Notes under the pieces: generated by a model
The model's input: only the letters and a program-made list of their open reading frames with translations
The model's database searches: none
Told to the model about the DNA's origin: nothing
Made by a program: the position numbers and the translations under genes
DNA from: Pseudomonadota bacterium
GTDB lineage: Bacteria > Pseudomonadota > Gammaproteobacteria > Acidiferrobacterales > Sulfurifustaceae
NCBI GenBank assembly: GCA_020354085.1
Contig: CP070641.1
Span: forward strand, 1,947,986 to 1,960,272
Direction: 5' to 3'
DNA: 12,287 nucleotides
Part shown: positions 1-4,941 of the stretch, piece by piece
Layout of the letters: the number at the start of each line of letters is the position of its first letter
Numbering within the stretch: the stretch's first letter is position 1

Positions 1-179
1 ATGAGATCGGCCGCGGCGGCCTCGCCGCGCAAGTGCCGCAACCCGTAAAGGCGCACGCGCGGCGCGAGCCGCCGGCACAATTCGGCCTCCGCCGCGCGAT
101 CGGTCCCGGGCGCGGCCTGCGCCACGCGTCGTGCCAGCGTGGCGTCATCGGGCCGTTGGTCGGGGTCTGACTCGAGCAT
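1..179 (-). CDS. Sigma-70 family (ECF-like) RNA polymerase sigma factor, N-terminal fragment
   Basis: Only the first 59 codons are inside the window; the gene runs off the left edge. The translation begins MLESDPDQRPDD and continues with a charged helix (LARRVAQAAP), DRAAEAELCRRLAPRVRLYG and LRHLRGEAAAADL. This is the layout of sigma region 2, where a sampled 'AEAELCRRLAPRVRLYGLRHL' helix precedes the conserved 'DAADLVQ' element. Such proteins direct RNA polymerase to a small regulon, often in response to envelope or oxidative stress. The start is the only ATG in this frame, because a TAA lies five codons upstream. A good AGGAGG sits about 18 nt upstream, better spaced for another ATG (190-192) in a different frame, so the start region is slightly odd. 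The gene diverges from the ODP-like gene at 275. Family call is by recognition; regions 3-4 are not visible. Confidence 0.68.
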   Translation of the reverse strand, partial: MLESDPDQRPDDATLARRVAQAAPGTDRAAEAELCRRLAPRVRLYGLRHLRGEAAAADL

Positions 180-214
180 GCCAGCAGCATATTAACCCCT
201 CCTTGCCAAAGGAA

Positions 215-241
215 GTGTAACGACCGGCCGTTTCGTTACAC
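215..241. promoter_or_regulatory. Perfect 9-9-9 inverted repeat in divergent promoter region (candidate operator)
   Basis: GTGTAACGA (215-223) and TCGTTACAC (233-241) are exact reverse complements separated by nine bases (CCGGCCGTT). The repeat lies in the 95-nt gap between the divergent sigma-factor and ODP-like genes, 34 nt before the latter's start. Half-sites centred 18 nt apart suit a dimeric DNA-binding regulator. The GTAAC core also resembles the -35 motif of several ECF sigma factors, so the site could instead be two opposed sigma contacts. Which regulator binds is not known. Confidence 0.45.
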
Positions 242-263
242 ATCCTCGGTGAACTCAACCCAC

Positions 264-269
264 AGGAGG
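264..269 (+). promoter_or_regulatory. Ribosome binding site fixing a GTG start
   Basis: AGGAGG lies five bases upstream of the GTG at 275 and supports this as the start of the ODP-like gene. No in-frame ATG is equally well placed. Confidence 0.8.
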
Positions 270-274
270 TCCGC

Positions 275-1015
275 GTGATAACCAACAAGCAGGCTGGCAC
301 CAACGTCCAGGAAATCGCAGATGGCATCTACCGCATCAACACCCCCGTGCAACTGCCGGTAGGGGCCTTCAGTTTCAACCAATACTTGATCGTTGATGAA
401 AAGCCCATGCTCTTTCACACCGGCCCGCGGCGCATGTTCCCGCTGGTGCAGGAGGCGATCGCCGCGATATTGCCCGTCGCGCGGCTGACGTATATCGGCT
501 TTTCCCATGTCGAGGCCGACGAATGCGGCGCCCTCAATGAGTTTCTCGCTGCCGCGCCGAATTCCGCGCCCGTCTGTGGGCAGGTCGCGGCACTGGTGTC
601 GGTGAACGACATTGCCGATCGCGCGCCGCACACGCTGGCCGATGGCGAGACGCTGCATCTCGGGCGCCATCGGCTCCGCTGGTTCGACACCCCGCATCTG
701 CCGCACGGCTGGGAAACCGGCCTGATGTTCGATGACGCCACCCGCACGTTTCTGTGCGGCGATCTCTTCACCCAGGGAGGGGATGGCAAAGCGGCGCTTG
801 TCGAGAGCGACATCCTCGCACCGAGCGAAGGATTTCGTGGCGCGATGGACTACTACGCGCACGCCCCGAACACCCGCGCCATGCTCGAGCGCCTCGCCCA
901 GCAGTCCCCCACCACGCTGGCCTGCATGCACGGCAGCGCCTGGCGCGGTGATGGCGCTGCCCTGCTACGCGCTCTGGCGGGCTCTCTCGAGCAGCGTCGC
1001 GACAAAGCCGCGTAG
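275..1015 (+). CDS. ODP/flavodiiron-like metallo-beta-lactamase-fold protein (probable di-iron)
   Basis: The protein has 246 residues and is a single metallo-beta-lactamase domain without the C-terminal flavodoxin module of full flavodiiron proteins. The metal motif is H78-x-E80-x-D82 (SHVEADECG) rather than the zinc hydrolase HxHxDH. The Glu substitution is the hallmark of flavodiiron and ODP (oxygen-binding di-iron) proteins. Further likely ligands are H144 (PHLPHG), D163 (LCGDLF) and H219 (CMHGSAW). Residue 83 is Glu where many family members have His. By homology it would be a cytoplasmic non-haem di-iron protein that binds or reduces O2 or senses it; ODPs in other bacteria act as oxygen sensors in signalling. 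It starts at GTG behind a strong ribosome binding site and is divergent from a sigma factor, so a stress or redox sensing role is plausible but inferred. A simple MBL hydrolase is the alternative. Confidence 0.8.
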   Translation: MITNKQAGTNVQEIADGIYRINTPVQLPVGAFSFNQYLIVDEKPMLFHTGPRRMFPLVQEAIAAILPVARLTYIGFSHVEADECGALNEFLAAAPNSAPVCGQVAALVSVNDIADRAPHTLADGETLHLGRHRLRWFDTPHLPHGWETGLMFDDATRTFLCGDLFTQGGDGKAALVESDILAPSEGFRGAMDYYAHAPNTRAMLERLAQQSPTTLACMHGSAWRGDGAALLRALAGSLEQRRDKAA

Positions 1016-1049
1016 CAACGCTCGCCGACTGTGGAACAAGAAAAGTAGC

Positions 1050-1074
1050 GGAGGGATTGCAGCGCAATCCCTCC
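1050..1074. repeat. Perfect 11-bp hairpin after the ODP-like gene
   Basis: GGAGGGATTGC (1050-1060) and GCAATCCCTCC (1064-1074) are exact inverse complements around the loop AGC, 34 nt after the stop at 1015. There is no T-run on the plus strand. T-rich sequence lies on the minus-strand exit side, where no gene needs terminating. It may be a rho-assisted end, an mRNA-stabilising hairpin or an interspersed repeat. Confidence 0.55.
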
Positions 1075-1090
1075 GGAGGGCCAAGTGAAA

Positions 1091-1119
1091 TTGGACATTC
1101 GTGGCGCGGCGCGCATTAT
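1091..1119 (+). promoter_or_regulatory. Weak sigma-70-like promoter upstream of the 92-residue gene
   Basis: TTGGAC (1091-1096) and CATTAT (1114-1119) are 17 bp apart. The -10 matches the consensus at four of six positions and the -35 at three. It lies after the hairpin at 1050-1074 and about 117 nt before the next start. Weak evidence. Confidence 0.25.
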
Positions 1120-1235
1120 TTGCTCATTGTCTTCGTTACCTGCTATGGTCTTGCCCGCAATTGCCAGCAGTTCCCGACAATCGTGGCGGTGGTGTTTTGT
1201 GTCGCCGCAAAGAAATACTAGGGGTGAAAAAAACG

Positions 1236-1514
1236 ATGCCAAGATTCCTCATTGAAGTTCCGCACGATTCGACCGGCGACGCATGCATCAAGGCCATCGA
1301 CGCCATATGCAGAACCGGTTCACATTTCTTCAATCATGCCGATTGGGGCTGCAAGGATGGGGAGCACAAGGCGTGGCTCATCGTTGATGTCAGCAGCAAG
1401 GACGAGGCGCGCGGCATTGTGCCGGTGTCGTTTCGCGGTAAGGCAAAGATTGTTCAGCTTAATGGGTTTACCGAACAAGAGGTCAAAGACGCCCTGCGTC
1501 AGCACGCGCCGTAG
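1236..1514 (+). CDS. Conserved-looking hypothetical protein, 92 residues
   Basis: The reading frame is open from 1101, but the upstream 45 codons are compositionally unlike protein. The ATG at 1236 is preceded by an AGGGG about 12 nt away, so it is taken as the start. The product begins MPRFLIEVPHDS and has no signal peptide or membrane segment. Its pattern is strand (RFLIEV), helix (ACIKAIDAIC), a motif GSHFFNHADWGCKDGEHKAW with clustered His, Cys, Asp and Trp, strand (LIVDV), helix (SSKDEAR), strand (AKIVQLN) and a final helix. That beta-alpha-beta order suggests a small ferredoxin-like alpha/beta barrel resembling DUF4242 or YCII-type dimeric proteins. I do not recognise a function. It is monocistronic as far as can be seen, with the hairpin at 1050-1074 separating it from the ODP-like gene. 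Confidence 0.7.
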   Translation: MPRFLIEVPHDSTGDACIKAIDAICRTGSHFFNHADWGCKDGEHKAWLIVDVSSKDEARGIVPVSFRGKAKIVQLNGFTEQEVKDALRQHAP

Positions 1515-1820
1515 CCGCGTGCAGCGGCACTAATCAAAGGCGCGACGCCATCTTTCGGACGGCCAAATAGAAAGTGGTGTTCAGCATCCTGCGGATCTCG
1601 ACACCGAGTTCCTAAGAAGCGCAAAAGGAACTTGCGGTGAATAGCCCTTTGCAGCTGTGACCGTCTAGTTCTTCCCGCCGGCCGACAGCAGAAAGGGTTC
1701 TCGCTCAGGATGCGGCGCAGCGAAATTGCTGCAGCGGTAAAGGGTACTGACCCCTTTTTGCCGGCGACGACACTCCTTTGATCCTAGCGCAGTCGCACAC
1801 CGAGTCAGGCGGCAAGACAC
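1515..1820. other. Intergenic stretch with no convincing gene
   Basis: About 300 nt between the 92-residue gene and the matrixin terminator. All frames contain stops and no coding pattern was seen. GCCGC-GTGCA-GCGGC right after the stop at 1514 could form a short hairpin. AAAGGG (1739-1744) and CCCTTT (1752-1757) flank TACTGAC; this 'AAAGGGTACTGACCCC' tag resembles interspersed repeat tags common in proteobacterial genomes (from memory). Confidence 0.5.
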
Positions 1821-1848
1821 AAAAAAACCGGGTTGAAGCCCCGGTTTC
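1821..1848 (-). terminator. Rho-independent terminator of the matrixin-like gene
   Basis: Read on the minus strand, AAACCGGG pairs with CCCGGTTT around a 7-nt loop, and the stem runs straight into a run of seven T (complement of 1821-1827). It lies 28 nt after the stop of the protease gene. Confidence 0.85.
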
Positions 1849-1875
1849 TTTGTATTCCTGCCTCACGCCTGGAAT

Positions 1876-2670
1876 CTAGCGATAGCCTTCTGGCACCAGC
1901 CGGATGTGGTGAATCCACAACCCGCCATCTCCACGCGGGGCAACCCAGATTTCATGATGCTTGTTGCGTACGACACGGACACCCATTGGCGGCACGTCCA
2001 CGCCGTTCTTGTTGCAGCCCTTTCCGGGAGGTGCCGTGCACCCCGCACTGTCGCCACCACCCGTGCCATCGTCGTAGCTGTTGTAGGAATCGGGATGTGC
2101 GTAGCTCGCCAGCAACTGATCATAGTCATGCTGATTGGGCCACTGGCTCGCCGGATCCGACGAGTAGTCCATGCAGGTCTGCTGGCTGCTGCCATCCTCG
2201 CTGGTATGTCCAAGACCAAAGACGTGGCCAATCTCCTGGCAGACGACGTGATTCTTTTCCTCATAGGTCCAGTACGATGAGTAGCTGTCGTTCATCTTGG
2301 CGGTCCCACGATCGATGTGCCCGCTGCTGTTGATACCGATGGTCGCCAAGCCGAGCCAGCCGTTGAAACCATAGGCGGCATTGCACACGCGCATCTGCCC
2401 GTTCACCATCGGGCAGCGCTTGCGCGTCTTGGCGGAGTCGTCAACGGATGCGATTTGCGCATCCAATGCAGCGGACAACGACCAGCGCGCGAGCGATTCC
2501 GCGAGATGACTGTCCCAATCCGGTGTCATGCTGTCGACGGTCTTGAGCGTGAATGACGCCGTCGTGCGCGCCCAGTGGTAATTGCTCCAGGAATGATCGG
2601 CAAGCACGCTCGTTGCAAACAGGGCGCCCGCGGACACGACCGATACACGAATCAACCGCTGAATACGCAT
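1876..2670 (-). CDS. Secreted matrixin-like (metzincin) protease homologue with QExxHxxGxxH motif
   Basis: The protein has 264 residues. A typical Sec signal peptide (about residues 1-24) ends in SVLA-DH. The zinc-binding signature is at residues 145-155, Q-E-I-G-H-V-F-G-L-G-H, followed by CMDY at 166-169 in the position of the metzincin Met-turn. It matches HExxHxxGxxH except that the first His is Gln (codon CAG). Glu146, His149 and His155 remain. Matrixins are zinc endopeptidases of the periplasm or outside. Gln-variant proteins do occur among matrixin-like sequences (from memory), so this may be a real subfamily rather than a mutation, but normal three-His zinc binding is not possible. Six Cys after the signal peptide suggest disulfides. 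The C-terminal 70 residues (Gly/Asp linker then VRVVRNKHHEIWV...) are a separate short domain. An AAAGGGGG ribosome site precedes the ATG, and a strong terminator follows. Confidence 0.85.
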   Translation of the reverse strand: MRIQRLIRVSVVSAGALFATSVLADHSWSNYHWARTTASFTLKTVDSMTPDWDSHLAESLARWSLSAALDAQIASVDDSAKTRKRCPMVNGQMRVCNAAYGFNGWLGLATIGINSSGHIDRGTAKMNDSYSSYWTYEEKNHVVCQEIGHVFGLGHTSEDGSSQQTCMDYSSDPASQWPNQHDYDQLLASYAHPDSYNSYDDGTGGGDSAGCTAPPGKGCNKNGVDVPPMGVRVVRNKHHEIWVAPRGDGGLWIHHIRLVPEGYR

Positions 2671-2850
2671 GAACGAAATCCCCCTTTGGGTACGGTTCGT
2701 TTAGTCCGGTCACCCGGTTGGGCGCCATGAGTTGTTATTTTCGGAACAGGATGCCAGAACCCGGGATGACCGCCAATGGACAAAAAATTGACACGCCCGG
2801 ATGTCCCACCAACCTCGCCTTCAGCTGGACCTCAATGCCCGGGGACAAAT

Positions 2851-2899
2851 GGGTGTCAGAGAGCAATTGTTGCTCATATTCGCGATTAATCCTCTCTGA
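2851..2899. repeat. REP/MITE-like hairpin element, left copy
   Basis: TCAGAGAG (2856-2863) and CTCTCTGA (2892-2899) are exact inverse complements; inside lies GAGCAATTGTTGCTC, itself able to fold. Bases 2851-2884 are repeated inverted at 3157-3188 with about 29 of 32 matches and a two-base gap. Hairpins of this TCAGAG...CTCTGA type resemble REP sequences mobilised by RAYT transposases (family from memory). Confidence 0.6.
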
Positions 2900-2933
2900 T
2901 CCCGATTTTCGGTTAACAAGGGCTTAATCGACA

Positions 2934-3116
2934 TTACTTGCTGTGTGTCCACGCTCGACCAATCGAGTCTGACTCGATTGGTTTTGTTACCGCTCGCAAC
3001 AGCGTTGGGTGTTTCGCGCCAGTCAGGCGGGCGGCCAACCACACCGGCGTCGAGAACACGACGACAAAACCGACCAGAAAGATGACAGCCGGCAAGCCTA
3101 TTAGAACGAAATCCAT
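2934..3116 (-). pseudogene. Truncated small membrane protein gene, 3' end replaced by a repeat
   Basis: An ATG at 3116 has GGAG five bases upstream. It encodes a 60-residue peptide beginning MDFVLIGLPAVIFLVGFVVV, one clear transmembrane helix, followed by WLAARLTGAKHPTLLRAV, which looks like a cytoplasmic loop leading to more helices. After RAV the sequence abruptly becomes hydrophilic (TKPIESDSIGRAWTHSK) and is encoded by the palindromic repeat at 2937-2984. The natural C-terminus therefore appears to be lost at the repeat junction. Family unknown; a small multi-pass membrane protein is the guess. Whether the shortened peptide is still made is unknown. The gene lies between the inverted REP-like copies at 2851-2899 and 3142-3188. 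Confidence 0.5.
2937..2984. repeat. 48-nt dispersed palindromic repeat, copy A
   Basis: 42 of 48 positions match copy B at 9138-9185, same orientation. The core ACCAATCGAGTC-T-GACTCGATTGGT (2958-2982) is a perfect 12-bp inverted repeat around one base. A related TTAACAAGGG lies 15-25 nt before it, as CTAACAGGGG does before copy B, so the shared unit may be about 75 nt. Confidence 0.75.
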
Positions 3117-3141
3117 CTGTGCTCCAGGTGAGAAATACAGA

Positions 3142-3188
3142 TCCGAGAACAATCTCCGCGCATATCAGCAACAATTGGTCTCTGACCC
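3142..3188. repeat. REP/MITE-like hairpin element, right (inverted) copy
   Basis: Bases 3157-3188 (CGCGCATATCAGCAACAATT then GGTCTCTGACCC) are the inverse of 2851-2884. TCCGAGA near 3142 can pair with TCTCTGA at the other end, giving the same hairpin architecture. A third related copy, in the same orientation as this one, follows the AsmA-like gene. Confidence 0.6.
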
Positions 3189-3200
3189 GGGTTTTCTCTC

Positions 3201-3228
3201 TTGCGCGGACTCACGAGGCCATTACCAT
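3201..3228 (+). promoter_or_regulatory. Possible sigma-70 promoter of the AsmA-like gene
   Basis: TTGCGC (3201-3206) and TACCAT (3223-3228) are 16 bp apart, 36 nt upstream of the start at 3264. The -10 matches four of six consensus bases. It begins 12 bases after the right REP-like copy. Confidence 0.3.
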
Positions 3229-3263
3229 AGTGGCCAAGAAAACAGGATTACGCGAGGAAACGC

Positions 3264-4034
3264 ATGAAGAAAATAATTCTTATCTCTTCTTTTGTACTCA
3301 TCGCCGTGATCGGCGCCGCGCTTTACTATGTCTTCACCAACCTGGACGCCATCGTAAAGGCCGTTATCGAGAAGGCCGGCTCGCAAACCACGCAAACGGC
3401 CGTACGCGTGGATAAAGTGAAAATCGTCTTGACCGACGGCGCCGGCACCATCAACGGACTCTCTATCGCCAACCCCAAGGGTTTTGAGACCCGCCATGCG
3501 TTTCGGCTGGGCGCGGTCGAGACCAAAATCGATATTAAGAGCCTGACGAAGGAGCCCTACATCATCGAGAAGGTCATCATTCGGAAACCGCAAGTGTTTT
3601 ACGAAATGAACAAAGACCGACAAGGCAATCTGAACATCCTTTACGACAATATCGCCGCCGCCACTGCCGGCAGCGGCAGCGCGAGCAAGCCCGCCACCAA
3701 AAGCGCCGAGCCTAAACTCATCATTCGCCACTTTCTGTTCGCCGACGCCACGGTGGAAGCCAAGGTCGTACCGTTGAACAACAAAGAATACACCCTCAAG
3801 TTGCCGACCATCGATCTGAAAGATCTTGGCGGGAAAAACGGCGCCACCCCATCTGAAATCTCGCAGCAGGTGCTTCGCGCCGTCACTGAACGCGCACTCG
3901 CCGAGGTGAAACGGGCGGGAATTGACGAAAAAGTGCAAGCTCTCAAATCCGAAGCACAAGAGAAGTTGGATACCAAAAAAAGCGAGCTTGAAGGTAAAGC
4001 CGGAGAAAAGCTCAAAAACCTGCTGAAGAAATAA
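3264..4034 (+). CDS. AsmA-like membrane-anchored protein
   Basis: The protein has 256 residues. A single N-terminal transmembrane anchor (about residues 4-24, ILISSFVLIAVIGAALYYVF) is followed by a domain typical of the AsmA N-terminus: VRVDKVKIVLTDGAGTINGLSIANPKGF, then AFRLGAVETKIDIKSL and IIEKVIIRKPQVFYEMN. Repeated beta strands of this kind form the periplasmic lipid-binding groove of AsmA/DUF748-type proteins, which help lipid movement between or assembly of Gram-negative membranes. Here the domain is short, and a Gly/Ser/Ala linker near residues 130-140 leads to more strands and a Lys/Glu-rich coiled coil (about 218-256, ending LKNLLKK). The start has GAGGAA three to four bases before it. 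Composition is slightly less GC-rich than neighbours. Repeat copies lie on both sides (3142-3188 and 4039-4100), and no operon partner is visible. Confidence 0.72.
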   Translation: MKKIILISSFVLIAVIGAALYYVFTNLDAIVKAVIEKAGSQTTQTAVRVDKVKIVLTDGAGTINGLSIANPKGFETRHAFRLGAVETKIDIKSLTKEPYIIEKVIIRKPQVFYEMNKDRQGNLNILYDNIAAATAGSGSASKPATKSAEPKLIIRHFLFADATVEAKVVPLNNKEYTLKLPTIDLKDLGGKNGATPSEISQQVLRAVTERALAEVKRAGIDEKVQALKSEAQEKLDTKKSELEGKAGEKLKNLLKK

Positions 4035-4038
4035 AAAC

Positions 4039-4100
4039 TCAGAGCGTCTTATTGGAGAACGTGAATATCAGAAGTAATTGCTCTCTGGTACGGTTTTTCT
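4039..4100 (+). repeat. REP-like hairpin element, third copy, just after the AsmA-like gene
   Basis: TCAGAG (4039-4044) can pair with CTCTCTG (4081-4087). AATATCAGAAGTAATTG then CTCTCTGGTACGG aligns with the copy at 3161-3190 (CATATCAGCAACAATTGG then TCTCTGACCCGG). A T-rich tail (4094-4100) follows, so the element may also serve as the transcription terminator of the gene ending at 4034. Confidence 0.5.
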
Positions 4101-4113
4101 TGCAGTCGAATAG

Positions 4114-4435
4114 TTTTTACACTGGCCCCAAATATCCGAGCTGGTTAAACAGTTGGCGTACGATACAGCGATGCCACCAGTGATATATCTCACCGCACAT
4201 GAAGAGTGGGAGTTACTCAGGCAAGGCATTGATACACCACACACGGTAGCAGATCGAAATGGCGTCTTTGCGCAGGGTAATCGGTGAGGAAGGCTCAAGA
4301 TTATGGGTACAGGCACACATCGCGCCTGCCGCACATTGGAAAACACTCAAGAGCGGGAGTAGTCCGACAAGATCAAGCGCAACTTGGCCTGTATCTGAAA
4401 TAACCCGGGAAGATTTCCTTCCGCTTCCTGTTTAA
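4114..4435 (+). pseudogene. Frameshifted remnant of an unrecognised gene
   Basis: Frame one, after a TAG at 4111, reads FLHWPQISELVKQLAYDTAM then PPVIYLTAHEEWELLRQ and GIDTPHTVADRNGVFAQGNR before a TGA at 4285. Shifting one base, the next frame reads EEGSRLWVQAHIAPAAHWKT and ends ITREDFLPLPV at a TAA (4433). Both halves look like globular protein, and they abut at the stop, so a single frameshift around 4285 in one older gene is the simplest reading. It has no convincing start or ribosome site. The family is not recognised. A REP-like repeat sits just upstream, which would fit insertion-associated decay. It may be non-coding with chance open frames. Confidence 0.35.
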
Positions 4436-4562
4436 GGTTACCAGTCCAGATCGCGACGCGGATTTTGGCTTGTTGCCAATCACGCACCGTTTGTGCCATT
4501 GAAATCGCGATCCCGCGCTACCAACCAGTATCCTGAACACTTGAGTGTTGAGGACGCAACCC

Positions 4563-4769
4563 ATGGGCGCATTTCTGCACGTCATCCGCGATGAGGACAT
4601 ACCAGTCAAGGCATGCGGGCGTGCGTGCCCGGACATGGAGCCCTCGTCACGCCCGATCCTGCCACCCTCGCCCCCGCTCTCGCTGCTGGCACTGCAACGC
4701 GAACGTTCGGAGCTGGTGTTTCCGCCGGAATGGCTCGAGGCCATGGAAACCAGCGAAACCATTCATTGA
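4563..4769 (+). CDS. Doubtful small ORF, 68 residues
   Basis: ATG at 4563 has GAGG nine bases upstream. The peptide begins MGAFLHVIRDEDIPVKAC, has a Pro-rich middle (PSSRPILPPSPP) and ends ELVFPPEWLEAMETSETIH. It has no signal peptide or membrane helix. The acidic C-terminus looks protein-like, but there is no recognisable family, and the open antisense frame (4373-4762) weakens the case. It follows the degenerate stretch and may be the tail of the same decayed gene, since the frame is interrupted by stops only a few codons upstream. Confidence 0.3.
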   Translation: MGAFLHVIRDEDIPVKACGRACPDMEPSSRPILPPSPPLSLLALQRERSELVFPPEWLEAMETSETIH

Positions 4770-4941
4770 TCAACATCCCCACGGCGACGTCGCGCCTCCG
4801 GCCCACGTGTTCCCGGGACTCGTGCCGCAAGGCGCGCGCTTTCAGACATTGATCAGGATCGCCGCATAGTGGCTGAGGCTGCAGGCGAACGGCCAGTAGA
4901 ACCCCGCGCATACATCCCAAGCGACCGATATCCCTGCCGTC

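Noticed and set aside
236..931. Long minus-strand open frame (231 codons) opposite the ODP-like gene
   Set aside because: It is antisense to a gene with clear family motifs and a strong ribosome site; its product is Arg/Gly-rich with no recognisable domain, typical of a high-GC shadow frame.
2907..2990. Possible integron attC site (GGTTAACAAGGG followed by a palindrome)
   Set aside because: The bases do not fit the attC core (RYYYAAC...GTTRRRY) with simple L/R boxes, no integrase is present, and gene orientation and spacing do not suit cassettes.
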